Of a stretch of DNA of 64,000 nucleotides, positions 46,601 to 50,267 are shown in pieces. The position numbers and the translations under genes are program-made. Below the pieces are notes generated by a model. It saw only the letters and a program-made list of their open reading frames with translations. It had not been told where the DNA came from and did no database searches. Source of the stretch: Baylisascaris procyonis (lineage: Eukaryota; Nematoda; Chromadorea; Rhabditida; Ascarididae); NCBI GenBank assembly GCA_037389465.1, contig JAZARR010000297.1, positions 620,001-684,000 on the forward strand, written 5' to 3'. Each line of letters begins with the position of its first letter. Within the stretch, counting starts at the first letter, position 1.

Positions 46601-47738
46601 TAAGACAGGAATATATACCATATTTGGAAAGAGAGAGAGAGAGGGAGAAGATGGCAAAAAAAAAAATAAATAAATTCTAAATTTACAGTGAAAAACAATA
46701 AAGAAATATTGGTCGTTAGAGAGAAATTTAGAGAGAAAATATTCGCATTTCTTATGGGCGCTTACCTTATCGAAAAAGTTTCCAGTTTATGCCTCTACAC
46801 TTTAATAAATCAGTAACTTTTTTTTTAGATGTGATCAAATAACTCCCAAATCGAATAGCCTTAATAGCTAGATGAGTATACATTGCTATCTTTGCCCTCC
46901 ATTTCTAAGTGTTCATTTCGGCGTATTGAGCGAGCCTATAAGCGTTTGTTGTTATCATGGTGGTACCCACCATGATAACAGGATGGTACTTCAATAGATA
47001 ATCTTTATTAATGGGAATTTCGCAATCTTATGTCCTTGACATCACTATAGGAATCAAAAAACGATTCAGATGCCTTCCCAATCAATTTACATGCTTTCGG
47101 GAGCGTTAAAAACGCGACAAATTCAGGACACCCTCGACATCAACCGTTCCATCCTAACCCTAATTTGTTGTCTTATTTTAGAATTATTCTGGTTAAGGCT
47201 CAACGGATTCTACACTACCTTTCATCTTCAAATCCACAATCAAGTAAACGAAGCCGACTGCTATATTATTAAATTATCAGTGAAACACGGATAATACAAC
47301 GAATCAGGGATAAATCAATAATAAATAATTGTAGAAGACCGTTAAAAAAATTTCAATAGAAATAAGATCATTAGCTAATCGTTATGAATCAGTTTCGTTC
47401 ATCCGTATCGGATAACATTTATAACGACTTAAATGCTTTAAATCCTTTTAAATAATAACAAAATACTTAAAAAATATTCACGACTTAATTGAACAAATTC
47501 GAATTTTTATGGAACGTTCTCAGTGGTTAATAAATGGAATTAAATGTAAAAAGCATTCAGCAAAAGATAAATTTCGACAATATAAAAAAATAAGCTGAAT
47601 AAATCAAGTGATAAATAAACTTGCCTGAATTTCGTATTTCGGCATTCCTTCTCCTGTGAAATCCCCGGCCGCCGATTCCGATCGCCACGACGCGTTACGA
47701 ATGCGTTCGGCTGGAGAGTAAAATGATGCTGGTAACAT
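464..47738 (-). CDS. sma-1: beta-heavy spectrin (SMA-1/Karst family), 57 exons, 3' end outside window
   Basis: Giant cytoskeletal protein. In animals beta-H spectrin pairs with alpha spectrin to form the apical spectrin-actin network of epithelia; C. elegans SMA-1 is needed for embryonic elongation (family knowledge). The joined exons give 3,256 codons: N-terminal extension 1-71, two CH domains about 72-324, repeat 1 about 325-448, repeats 2-5, SH3 at 862-912 inside repeat 5, then repeats 6-27. An SH3 in the fifth repeat together with CH domains is diagnostic for beta-H rather than conventional beta spectrin. Every exon join keeps frame. The final repeats and the expected C-terminal PH domain lie to the left of the window. 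Apart from the repeats listed separately, I see only AT-rich non-coding sequence in the introns, including all those longer than 300 bases. The species is unknown, so the symbol is given by orthology to C. elegans. Confidence 0.93.
1345..1519 (-). CDS. sma-1: sma-1 exon 56: repeats 26-27
   Basis: Residues 3164-3222: [40 protein letters not shown] with Trp 3208. Acceptor TTGTAG. It ends phase 1 in Gly G|GT, donor GTGAGT. Confidence 0.92.
1983..2198 (-). CDS. sma-1: sma-1 exon 55: repeat 26 helix A-B
   Basis: Residues 3092-3163: [20 protein letters not shown] (Trp 3102), [20 protein letters not shown] and [14 protein letters not shown]. Acceptor TTTGCAG, donor AAT|GTAAGC, phase 0. Confidence 0.92.
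2951..3121 (-). CDS. sma-1: sma-1 exon 54: repeat 25 helices B-C
   Basis: Residues 3035-3091: [40 protein letters not shown] and [14 protein letters not shown]. Acceptor TTTCAG, donor CAG|GTTTCT, phase 0. Confidence 0.9.
3427..3696 (-). CDS. sma-1: sma-1 exon 53: repeats 24-25
   Basis: Residues 2945-3034: [40 protein letters not shown] with Trp 2996, and [17 protein letters not shown]. Acceptor ATTCAG, donor CAA|GTAAAT, phase 0. Confidence 0.92.
4480..4726 (-). CDS. sma-1: sma-1 exon 52: repeat 24 helix A-B
   Basis: Residues 2862-2944: [20 protein letters not shown], Trp 2890 in [12 protein letters not shown], and [20 protein letters not shown]. Acceptor TTATAG, donor CAG|GTTTTC, phase 0. 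Confidence 0.92.
4820..5040. repeat. degenerate GAATA pentamer array
   Basis: A pure run of GAATA units at about 4,820-4,867 decays into GAACA, TTAGAA and TAGAAT variants for a further 170 bp, inside the intron between exons 51 and 52. Divergence grows away from the pure core. Confidence 0.9.
5600..5770 (-). CDS. sma-1: sma-1 exon 51: repeat 23 helices B-C
   Basis: Residues 2805-2862: [40 protein letters not shown] and GGWLELR, a textbook helix B/C pattern. Acceptor TTTAG. It ends phase 2 in Arg AG|G, donor GTTTCT. Confidence 0.92.
6554..6736 (-). CDS. sma-1: sma-1 exon 50: repeats 22-23
   Basis: Residues 2744-2805: [38 protein letters not shown] with Trp 2785, and [10 protein letters not shown]. 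Acceptor TTACAG. It ends phase 2 in Arg AG|A, donor GTCAAT. Confidence 0.92.
7236..7399 (-). CDS. sma-1: sma-1 exon 49: repeat 22 helices B-C
   Basis: Residues 2690-2744: [40 protein letters not shown] and NRSEVEQ. Acceptor TTTTAAG (AAG type). It ends phase 2 in Arg CG|A, donor GTATAT. Confidence 0.91.
7640..7873 (-). CDS. sma-1: sma-1 exon 48: repeats 21-22
   Basis: Residues 2612-2689: [39 protein letters not shown] and Trp 2679 in [11 protein letters not shown]. Acceptor TTTAG, donor CAG|GTATGC, phase 0. Confidence 0.92.
8611..8794 (-). CDS. sma-1: sma-1 exon 47: repeat 21 helix A-B
   Basis: Residues 2550-2611: [20 protein letters not shown], Trp 2573 in EAWAVDTL, and [16 protein letters not shown]. 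Acceptor TTTTCAG, donor CAG|GTTTTT. Confidence 0.91.
9244..9365 (-). CDS. sma-1: sma-1 exon 46: repeat 20 helix C
   Basis: Residues 2510-2550: [20 protein letters not shown] and [18 protein letters not shown]. Acceptor TTTTAAG (AAG type). It ends phase 2 in Arg AG|A, donor GTGATT. Confidence 0.9.
10237..10465 (-). CDS. sma-1: sma-1 exon 45: repeats 19-20
   Basis: Residues 2433-2509: [39 protein letters not shown] and [20 protein letters not shown]. Arg 2467 fills the Trp slot. Acceptor TTTAG, donor AAG|GTAAAT. Confidence 0.92.
11090..11298 (-). CDS. sma-1: sma-1 exon 44: repeat 19 helices B-C
   Basis: Residues 2364-2433: [40 protein letters not shown] and QQQLLELNN. The acceptor is unusual, TTTTGAG (GAG type). 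It ends phase 2 in Ala GC|A, donor GTAAGT. Confidence 0.9.
11726..11855 (-). CDS. sma-1: sma-1 exon 43: repeats 18-19
   Basis: Residues 2320-2363: [38 protein letters not shown] and Trp 2361 in LQWIK. The repeat 18-19 spacing is 110, slightly long. Acceptor TTCAG, donor AAG|GTTGCT. Confidence 0.89.
12327..12436 (-). CDS. sma-1: sma-1 exon 42: repeat 18 helix B-C
   Basis: Residues 2284-2320: [20 protein letters not shown] then [16 protein letters not shown]. Acceptor TGTTAAG (AAG type). It ends phase 2 in Arg AG|A, donor GTGTGT. Confidence 0.9.
13194..13403 (-). CDS. sma-1: sma-1 exon 41: repeat 18 helix A-B
   Basis: Residues 2214-2283: [20 protein letters not shown], Trp 2251 in [13 protein letters not shown], and KMKRLQKHQ. 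Acceptor ATTTAAG (AAG type), donor CAA|GTTAGT, phase 0. Confidence 0.92.
13784..13951 (-). CDS. sma-1: sma-1 exon 40: repeat 17 helices B-C
   Basis: Residues 2158-2213: [40 protein letters not shown] and KIEQWMKQ. Acceptor TTTTCAG, donor CAG|GTCACT, phase 0. Confidence 0.91.
14542..14618. repeat. 39-bp tandem duplication
   Basis: Two near-identical copies of a unit containing AAGCATCAGAATGCATATTC in the exon 39-40 intron, directly followed by pyrimidine and poly-C sequence. Few differences suggest a recent duplication. Confidence 0.9.
14678..14691. repeat. C14 homopolymer followed by A10
   Basis: One of 12 C/G runs of nine or more bases in the window, in the exon 39-40 intron. Confidence 0.85.
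14934..15083 (-). CDS. sma-1: sma-1 exon 39: repeats 16-17
   Basis: Residues 2108-2157: [39 protein letters not shown] and LRCAQ. Ala 2145 fills the Trp slot. Acceptor TTTGTAG, donor CAG|GTATGC, phase 0. Confidence 0.9.
15566..15676 (-). CDS. sma-1: sma-1 exon 38: repeat 16 helix B-C
   Basis: Residues 2071-2107: [20 protein letters not shown] and [16 protein letters not shown]. Acceptor TTTCAG, donor CAG|GTATGT, phase 0. Confidence 0.91.
16785..16814 (-). CDS. sma-1: candidate 30-nt cassette microexon between sma-1 exons 37 and 38
   Basis: Acceptor ATTGTTGTAG and donor AGG|GTGAGT, a near-perfect site, bound 10 open codons ([10 protein letters not shown]), phase 0. With the 45-nt candidate it would insert 25 charged/Ser-rich residues within helix B of repeat 16. 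It could be spliced in certain tissues, or be a decoy. Confidence 0.42.
17020..17064 (-). CDS. sma-1: candidate 45-nt cassette microexon between sma-1 exons 37 and 38
   Basis: Acceptor TTTTTCGTGCTAG and donor TCA|GTAAGT bound 15 open codons ([15 protein letters not shown]), phase 0 on both sides. The donor is closer to consensus than most in this gene. Without it the helix-A spacing here is exactly 106 (2039 to 2145), so it cannot be constitutive in a standard repeat. Confidence 0.4.
17439..17552 (-). CDS. sma-1: sma-1 exon 37: repeat 16 helix A-B
   Basis: Residues 2033-2070: [20 protein letters not shown] (Trp 2039) and [15 protein letters not shown]. Acceptor TTTTCAG, donor CAG|GTCCGT, phase 0. 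It joins exon 38 ([10 protein letters not shown]) with perfect helix-B continuity. Confidence 0.91.
18170..18343 (-). CDS. sma-1: sma-1 exon 36: repeats 15-16
   Basis: Residues 1975-2032: [38 protein letters not shown] and YDLQRFYVN. Acceptor TTGAAG (AAG type), donor AAT|GTATGC, phase 0. Confidence 0.91.
18759..18990 (-). CDS. sma-1: sma-1 exon 35: repeat 15 helix A-B
   Basis: Residues 1897-1974: [39 protein letters not shown] (Arg 1933 in the Trp slot) and [20 protein letters not shown]. Acceptor TTTTAG, donor CAG|GTGAGA. Confidence 0.91.
18991..20125. other. intron between exons 34 and 35 (1.1 kb)
   Basis: AT-rich, no coding or repeat structure seen. Confidence 0.75.
20126..20271 (-). CDS. 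sma-1: sma-1 exon 34: repeat 14 helices B-C
   Basis: Residues 1849-1897: [20 protein letters not shown] and [18 protein letters not shown]. Acceptor CTTTAAG (AAG type). It ends phase 2 in Arg AG|G, donor GTAAGA. Confidence 0.9.
20357..20432. repeat. 19-20 bp AT-rich tandem repeat, about 4 copies
   Basis: Units of the form ATCGATAAATTCACAAAAA with single-base differences, in the intron between exons 33 and 34. Confidence 0.8.
20874..21141 (-). CDS. sma-1: sma-1 exon 33: repeats 13-14
   Basis: Residues 1759-1848: [20 protein letters not shown] to [17 protein letters not shown], then Trp 1827 in [18 protein letters not shown]. Acceptor TTATAG, donor AAG|GTTTAT, phase 0. Confidence 0.92.
21288..21412 (-). 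CDS. sma-1: sma-1 exon 32: repeat 13
   Basis: Residues 1718-1759: [20 protein letters not shown] (Trp 1721) and [16 protein letters not shown]. Acceptor TTTCAAG (AAG type). It ends phase 2 in Arg AG|G, donor GTAATA. Confidence 0.91.
21563..21664 (-). CDS. sma-1: sma-1 exon 31: repeats 12-13 junction
   Basis: Residues 1684-1717: [20 protein letters not shown] and [11 protein letters not shown]. Acceptor TTTCCAG, donor GAG|GTGGGT, phase 0. Confidence 0.9.
22034..22144 (-). CDS. sma-1: sma-1 exon 30: repeat 12 helix B-C
   Basis: Residues 1647-1683: [20 protein letters not shown] then [16 protein letters not shown]. Acceptor CTTGCAG, donor CAG|GTATTT, phase 0. 37 codons only. Confidence 0.9.
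22541..22736 (-). CDS. sma-1: sma-1 exon 29: repeat 12 helix A-B
   Basis: Residues 1581-1646: [20 protein letters not shown], Trp 1615 in [12 protein letters not shown], and MQKKHEQLE. Acceptor ATGCAG, donor GAG|GTTGTT, phase 0. Confidence 0.92.
23306..23480 (-). CDS. sma-1: sma-1 exon 28: repeat 11 helices B-C
   Basis: Residues 1523-1581: [20 protein letters not shown] and [19 protein letters not shown]. Acceptor TTTCAG. It ends phase 2 in Arg AG|A, donor GTGGGC. Confidence 0.91.
23782..24001 (-). CDS. sma-1: sma-1 exon 27: repeats 10-11
   Basis: Residues 1450-1523: [37 protein letters not shown] and [13 protein letters not shown]. Acceptor TTTTAAG. It ends phase 1 in Gly G|GT, donor GTAAAG. 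Confidence 0.91.
24722..24838 (-). CDS. sma-1: sma-1 exon 26: repeat 10 helix B
   Basis: Residues 1411-1449: [20 protein letters not shown] and [18 protein letters not shown]. Acceptor GTTTAAG (AAG type), donor AAG|GTTTGC, phase 0. Confidence 0.9.
25493..25636 (-). CDS. sma-1: sma-1 exon 25: repeat 10 helix A
   Basis: Residues 1363-1410: basic stretch [20 protein letters not shown], then Trp 1404 in [10 protein letters not shown]. Acceptor TTTCAG, donor AAG|GTCAGT, phase 0. Confidence 0.9.
26018..26167 (-). CDS. sma-1: sma-1 exon 24: repeat 9 helices B-C
   Basis: Residues 1313-1362: [20 protein letters not shown] and [19 protein letters not shown]. Acceptor TTTGCAG, donor CAG|GTGTGC, phase 0. 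Confidence 0.91.
26776..26952 (-). CDS. sma-1: sma-1 exon 23: repeats 8-9
   Basis: Residues 1254-1312: [20 protein letters not shown] and [20 protein letters not shown]. Repeat 9 has Ala (about 1298) at the Trp position. Acceptor TCTAAG (AAG type), donor GGG|GTGAGT. Confidence 0.9.
26953..28009. other. intron between exons 22 and 23 (1.1 kb)
   Basis: AT-rich, with a short (TA)n at about 27,850 and a C9 run at 27,921. No coding signal. Confidence 0.75.
28010..28205 (-). CDS. sma-1: sma-1 exon 22: repeat 8
   Basis: Residues 1188-1253: [20 protein letters not shown] (Trp 1193), then [14 protein letters not shown]. Acceptor TTATAG, donor GAG|GTATCT, phase 0. Confidence 0.92.
28662..28813 (-). 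CDS. sma-1: sma-1 exon 21: repeat 7 helix C
   Basis: Residues 1138-1188: [20 protein letters not shown] and QQMFDGAV, ending phase 2 in Lys AA|G, donor GTGAGT. Confidence 0.9.
29050..29256 (-). CDS. sma-1: sma-1 exon 20: repeat 7 helix A-B
   Basis: Residues 1069-1137: [20 protein letters not shown] (Trp 1087) and [16 protein letters not shown]. Acceptor ATTTTAG, donor AAG|GTGAAT, phase 0. Confidence 0.91.
29620..29649 (-). CDS. sma-1: candidate 30-nt microexon between sma-1 exons 19 and 20
   Basis: TTAAAAG|GTACTC ... ATGCAG|GTATGG encloses 10 codons ([10 protein letters not shown]), phase 0 at both ends, so it can be skipped without changing frame. Inclusion would add 10 residues and give a 114-residue repeat, against 104 when skipped. 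Not counted in the main protein. It may be an optional exon or chance. Confidence 0.4.
29735..29914 (-). CDS. sma-1: sma-1 exon 19: repeat 6 helices B-C
   Basis: Residues 1009-1068: [20 protein letters not shown] to [17 protein letters not shown]. The donor is taken as TTG|GTTAGC because this places the following helix in register with exon 20. Phase 0. Confidence 0.85.
30028..30122. repeat. 47-48 bp tandem duplication covering the exon 18 donor
   Basis: Copies at 30028-30075 and 30076-30122 are about 85% alike. The second contains the last bases of exon 18 and its GAC|GTTAGT donor; the first repeats that donor within the intron. Confidence 0.9.
30120..30269 (-). CDS. sma-1: sma-1 exon 18: repeat 6 helix A
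   Basis: Residues 959-1008: [20 protein letters not shown], then Trp 983. Trp 786 to 983 is 197 residues, i.e. one repeat plus a 91-residue SH3 insertion. Its donor GAC|GTTAGT is duplicated about 47 bp downstream by a tandem repeat. Confidence 0.9.
30652..30888 (-). CDS. sma-1: sma-1 exon 17: second half of SH3 and return to repeat 5
   Basis: Residues 880-958. [20 protein letters not shown] carries the SH3 WW pair (891-892), and [11 protein letters not shown] the conserved Pro 905 and Tyr 908 of the ligand surface. A Thr/Ser-rich linker returns to the repeat. SH3 domains bind Pro-rich peptides; the partner is not inferable here. Donor CAG|GTCGGT. Confidence 0.95.
31404..31605 (-). CDS. sma-1: sma-1 exon 16: repeat 5 and first half of SH3
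   Basis: Residues 812-879. Helix B ([20 protein letters not shown]) is followed by an acidic stretch and the SH3 opening [11 protein letters not shown] with SVKKDE of the RT loop. The ALYDF-like motif is MLYPF (864-868). The acceptor TTTGCAG follows an alternating TA tract instead of a pyrimidine tract. Donor GAG|GTATGT. Confidence 0.94.
31613..31656. repeat. (TA)n microsatellite next to the exon 16 acceptor
   Basis: An alternating TA run with two TG interruptions ends a few bases before the TTTGCAG acceptor, occupying the place of the polypyrimidine tract on the transcript. Confidence 0.92.
31969..32129 (-). CDS. sma-1: sma-1 exon 15: repeat 5 helix A
   Basis: Residues 759-812: [20 protein letters not shown], then Trp 786 in [10 protein letters not shown] and [15 protein letters not shown]. 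It ends in phase 2 within Arg AG|G, donor GTTTAT. Confidence 0.92.
32635..32781 (-). CDS. sma-1: sma-1 exon 14: repeat 4 helices B-C
   Basis: Residues 710-758: [27 protein letters not shown] and SKWEQLRK. Acceptor ATTTTAG, donor AAG|GTACTT, phase 0. Confidence 0.9.
33346..33523 (-). CDS. sma-1: sma-1 exon 13: repeat 4 helix A
   Basis: Residues 650-709: [20 protein letters not shown], then Trp 681 in [12 protein letters not shown], exactly 106 residues after the repeat 3 position. Donor AAG|GTACCA, phase 0. Confidence 0.91.
33630..33711. repeat. 41-bp tandem duplication in intron 12
   Basis: Two copies of TTATCTCATACCACTTACGA followed by TATGTTGA..., nearly identical. Each carries CGTAAGTGG on the transcript strand, a donor-like string. 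Confidence 0.9.
33938..34146 (-). CDS. sma-1: sma-1 exon 12: repeat 3
   Basis: Residues 581-650, starting [20 protein letters not shown], the A-B loop and helix B motif of spectrin repeats. Acceptor CTTGCAG. It ends in phase 2 (AG|C, Ser). Confidence 0.92.
34728..34949 (-). CDS. sma-1: sma-1 exon 11: repeats 2-3
   Basis: Residues 507-580. Helix C of repeat 2 ([20 protein letters not shown]) passes into helix A of repeat 3, where Glu 575 sits at the usual Trp position. Acceptor ATATAG, donor GAG|GTTTGT, phase 0. Confidence 0.92.
35430..35445. repeat. C16 homopolymer
   Basis: On the transcript this is G16, lying 30-45 nt downstream of the exon 10 donor and preceded by a U-run. Confidence 0.85.
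35476..35650 (-). CDS. sma-1: sma-1 exon 10: repeat 2
   Basis: Residues 448-506: [20 protein letters not shown], Trp 469 in helix A, then [15 protein letters not shown] of helix B. Acceptor TTTAAAG (AAG type). Donor CGG|GTATTG, followed within about 50 nt by a run of 16 G on the transcript strand. Confidence 0.92.
36102..36192 (-). CDS. sma-1: sma-1 exon 9: end of repeat 1
   Basis: Residues 418-448. [20 protein letters not shown] and AELIR form the last helix of repeat 1. Too short to stand out as an open frame, but phases match on both sides (Gly split upstream, Arg split downstream). Confidence 0.9.
36687..36778 (-). CDS. sma-1: sma-1 exon 8: spectrin repeat 1
   Basis: Residues 387-418: [20 protein letters not shown] then RKPYVPPQG, the usual middle of beta-spectrin repeat 1. 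The acceptor TTTCAG lies beside a long purine/pyrimidine run in the upstream intron. It ends in phase 1 within Gly G|GT, donor GTGAGT. Confidence 0.92.
36855..36955. repeat. purine-rich low-complexity tract
   Basis: About 100 bp of G/A-rich sequence on the plus strand (runs such as GGAAGGGGAAGAG), hence a long pyrimidine tract on the sma-1 transcript, ending about 75 bp before the exon 8 acceptor. Confidence 0.8.
37448..37635 (-). CDS. sma-1: sma-1 exon 7: linker and start of spectrin repeat 1
   Basis: Residues 325-387. [20 protein letters not shown] and [12 protein letters not shown] match the conserved beginning of beta-spectrin repeat 1, with Trp 349. It ends in phase 2 within Lys AA|G, donor GTAGGT. 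Confidence 0.93.
38167..38395 (-). CDS. sma-1: sma-1 exon 6: second half of CH2
   Basis: Residues 248-324. PDLINYESL, the [13 protein letters not shown] helix, LLDAEDV and [16 protein letters not shown] complete CH2. The acceptor ATTTTAG|G belongs to a 21-22 bp tandem repeat that copies this acceptor upstream (see the repeat at 38396). Donor AAG|GTTTGT. Confidence 0.94.
38396..38512. repeat. 21-22 bp minisatellite (about 5.5 copies) carrying copies of the exon 6 acceptor
   Basis: On the transcript strand the unit reads like GACCTGAATTAATTTTAGGT. The final unit supplies the real acceptor ATTTTAG|G of exon 6; earlier units contain AATTTTAG or AATTATAG at the same place. Confidence 0.9.
39055..39209 (-). 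CDS. sma-1: sma-1 exon 5: linker and first half of CH2
   Basis: Residues 197-248. [20 protein letters not shown] opens CH2, followed by [19 protein letters not shown]. The exon begins with ATG directly after its acceptor TTTAG; this is an internal Met. It ends in phase 2, splitting an Arg codon AG|G. Confidence 0.94.
39503..39610 (-). CDS. sma-1: sma-1 exon 4: end of CH1
   Basis: Residues 161-196, with the hallmark [19 protein letters not shown] followed by [11 protein letters not shown], the last CH1 helix. Acceptor TTTTTCAG, donor CCG|GTCGGT (C at +3), phase 0. Confidence 0.94.
39611..41043. other. intron between exons 3 and 4 (1.4 kb)
   Basis: No coding signal. Contains the C15 tract and short A-runs. 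Confidence 0.75.
40262..40276. repeat. C15 homopolymer
   Basis: In the intron between exons 3 and 4; G15 on the transcript. Confidence 0.85.
41044..41220 (-). CDS. sma-1: sma-1 exon 3: CH1 core
   Basis: Residues 102-160. It begins [15 protein letters not shown] and contains the [19 protein letters not shown] and [11 protein letters not shown] blocks typical of spectrin CH1. Acceptor TTTCAG, donor CAG|GTAAAT, phase 0 at both ends. Confidence 0.95.
41221..43424. other. intron 2 (2.2 kb) with a GC-richer block
   Basis: Mostly AT-rich, but 42,190-42,700 is distinctly richer in G+C and CpG-containing words (CACTTCCGGATTCACATCGC). It has open frames on both strands with no recognisable family. 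Exons 2 and 3 join perfectly across it. Confidence 0.7.
43425..43613 (-). CDS. sma-1: sma-1 exon 2: N-terminal tail and start of CH1
   Basis: Residues 39-101. A Gly/Asn/Ser/Asp-rich tail ([14 protein letters not shown]) leads into the signature [20 protein letters not shown] and [10 protein letters not shown]. These are the first helix of the actin-binding CH1 domain. Acceptor TTTCAG, donor AGCAGG|GTTCGT, phase 0. Confidence 0.92.
45049..45114. repeat. 22-bp tandem repeat, 3 copies
   Basis: Two almost identical units starting GATCAAACCGGCTGGCATTA plus a third diverged one, in intron 1. Confidence 0.9.
45331..45370. repeat. (AAAT)n microsatellite
   Basis: Ten AAAT-type tetramers with two single substitutions, in intron 1. 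Confidence 0.85.
45840..45915. repeat. purine-rich GA tract
   Basis: About 75 bp of A/G only or nearly so (AAAGAAAG to GAGAGAGAGA) in intron 1, ending in AGGCAAGGG. Confidence 0.8.
46452..46465. repeat. C14 homopolymer
   Basis: In intron 1; G14 on the transcript strand. Confidence 0.85.
46950..46980. repeat. perfect 14-bp inverted repeat with 3-bp loop
   Basis: TGTTATCATGGTGG, spacer TAC, then CCACCATGATAACA. Arms are perfectly complementary, giving a stable hairpin in either strand or a symmetrical protein site. Each arm contains a TGATAA/TTATCA motif. It lies in intron 1. Confidence 0.92.
47625..47738 (-). CDS. sma-1: sma-1 exon 1, probable first coding exon
   Basis: Residues 1-38. The ATG at 47736-47738 has an in-frame TGA two codons upstream, so it is the most 5' start possible if the exon is unspliced there. 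A second in-frame ATG (residue 32, starting MPKYEIQ) could be the real start if the CTCTCCAG at about 47,715 acts as a cis or trans-splice acceptor. The exon is clearly more GC-rich than its surroundings. Its donor is the non-canonical CAG|GCAAGT. It joins exon 2 in phase 0. Confidence 0.6.
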
Positions 47739-50267
47739 AATTCACTATTAGTGATATATCAGCATAAATATTCGTATTAGCGCTTTAGACGTTCCACAAA
47801 TACGACTCGTTTGTTGGCATAATAAACCGAGCAGTAAGGATACTAATGGATTGCGGGATGGAACTAAGGATCGAAGATGACGAGAACAGGTGAATAGAGA
47901 TGAGAAATAATTTCAGAGGTGAGCAAAGTTATGATTTGCAAACGATGAGAGGGCACTTGCATAGCACTAAGGGAGATGATGATCGACCTCGGTACGCATC
48001 ATCGCCACCAATCGAAGAAGAGATGAGACACGAGGGTCAAGGCCCAGTCAAGAATGTTCTACTACCTTGTTTAGTGATTTCCTCATCACACCATCCAATT
48101 AATATATTACCTTTCCTACTTCAAATATTACAATCTAAATTAAAATAATAATTCAAATATGTAACATCTAATGAACATATAATTTTCTAATCGTTAACTC
48201 TAAGAATACATCAAATTACTTTAAAATAAAATAATAAAATAATAATAAATATTATATTTTTACGATACCATTCATATCTCCATTAATAAAGCCCTAAAAT
48301 AATTTCGTTCCACCTAATCTTCAGAATCCACTGTTAGTACTTTTAAGAAATCAGTCCTGCTAAACGAAGCAAACTTATAGTGATGAGGTCTTTATATGCA
48401 AGTATGTATGTACGTGTATGTCTGATTACCCATAACTCCAATACAAGAAACACTGAGGCTAGTGGGAAAAATTTGAAGACTTTCGGATGACCTTTTGACC
48501 TCAAATATCCGTCGATCTGTGAATATCAAAAACAATTTTAAATATTTAAATTTGCTAAGATATTTGCATATAATTTACATTACTCGGCTCGTAGCAAAAT
48601 TTTTCGCCAAATATTTTCTATGAGTGATCAATGACCAAATAAATCGAAAATAAGGGCAACATTTCGTATCTTTTATTCATTCCACATTATTTATTTACGG
48701 AAATATTCGATTAGATAAATAATATGCAAATATGTCTATCGCATCAGCCTGTCTGATATCAGCTTATTCATTTGTTCCGGATTTTCACATGAAAAAAAAA
48801 TCCAATCTGATAATGAAAATGAAAAAAAAAAAAATTCAATAATCGCCAATCGATGAAAATAGCTAACAAGAAGGGCATCATATGGCAATATGGTCATATG
48901 CACTATTGTAATAAGACTTGAAATGACGATACCTACAATTTCCTACCTTTAATAATCTACTTTAAAGATAAAAGTATATGAAAGACGACTATCATTCAAA
49001 AACGAAGTGCCGAAACGAACGACAACAATACAACAGTGTTGCTTAAATACATGTTGATGACATCTATAACCGACACCTCTGTTCGATGTCGATTCTGTAA
49101 TGACATCAATGAAAAAAATATATATATGCAAAAAGTCTCAAAAATAGCGGGCATTAAATAAATTTTTAAACCGAAAGTATCATGACTGTGAAACGCTACA
49201 GTTAAACAAATCCAGAAATAAATAAAAACATCGTAAAAAGAAATCAAAAAATCAGCTTCCTCAAACAACGAAAAAATATTAACGCGATAAGCAACCGCAT
49301 AACCGATTCCACTAGGTAATACTTTCGGCACCTATCACCTGTAATAATTAACTAAAAACACCTTAAAATAAGGCACAATTGTCTATCCACCTTTTGTGTA
49401 GCGCCATCCTAACAATACGTCACTACCATCTTGGCTAAAAAAAAAAGAAAACTTATCTCGCCACGTTCGCTTAAACAATGCCAATTTCGAATGGATAGCA
49501 GTTGGCAAAAGAACCAACTGACTCAACAAAACTTTCGGCACACCGTTTAAAATCGTAAATGAAATGACTCTTTGCAACGATGAAATTGCATTGCAAAAAT
49601 TTCCCACATCTTAATGCAATTTGTAAAAATAATAAAAAAAAAAAAAACGGCAATCAAATTTATAATCTCAAATTGCAATCTCGATCCATTCCAACTTGAC
49701 ATAAATTTTAATATTGGAAAAAATGCTTGCAACACTTGCGAATCCTATTTATAGAACAAATGGTATCCATATCTTTTTCGTTGAATAAAAAATGTTGACG
49801 CCAATTTTCGAAAAAAAAAAAAAAATTAAAAATCGAGAAACTCCCCATCAGCGAAGGATATTTCAACTGGCGATTTTGTCATTGCGCCTTCCGTGCTGTC
49901 CTTATAAACCCACATCGACTTGCTACTTGCTCATATCAAAAAAATTAGTTCATCATAGCACGAAAATTCGAGTGCAATAAGCGTTGCAATCAACTTCAAA
50001 AGCGAATATTCCATCAAAAGTGCAAATTCTCAATGCTATAATAGTGCCACTTAAGAATAGAATTATTGCAAAATGTTGTCTAAAATTGTTTCTGATTTCA
50101 CAGCCGACAAAATATTACATTCAAATTTCAAAAAAAAAAGAAACTTTTTTTTTTTAAAGGATAATATTGCAATATAAATCCTCTCTAACAATAATAATGC
50201 ATTACTATTTAATTTATTACTTCACTCACTTAAAGCATTAAGCAAATCAATCAATATTAACTTGCAT

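Larger units (their letters stand above)
43614..47624. other. intron 1 (4.0 kb)
   Basis: No coding signal. Contains 22-bp and AAAT repeats, a GA tract, a C14 run and the perfect inverted repeat. First introns of this size often carry enhancers, but nothing here proves that. Confidence 0.7.
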
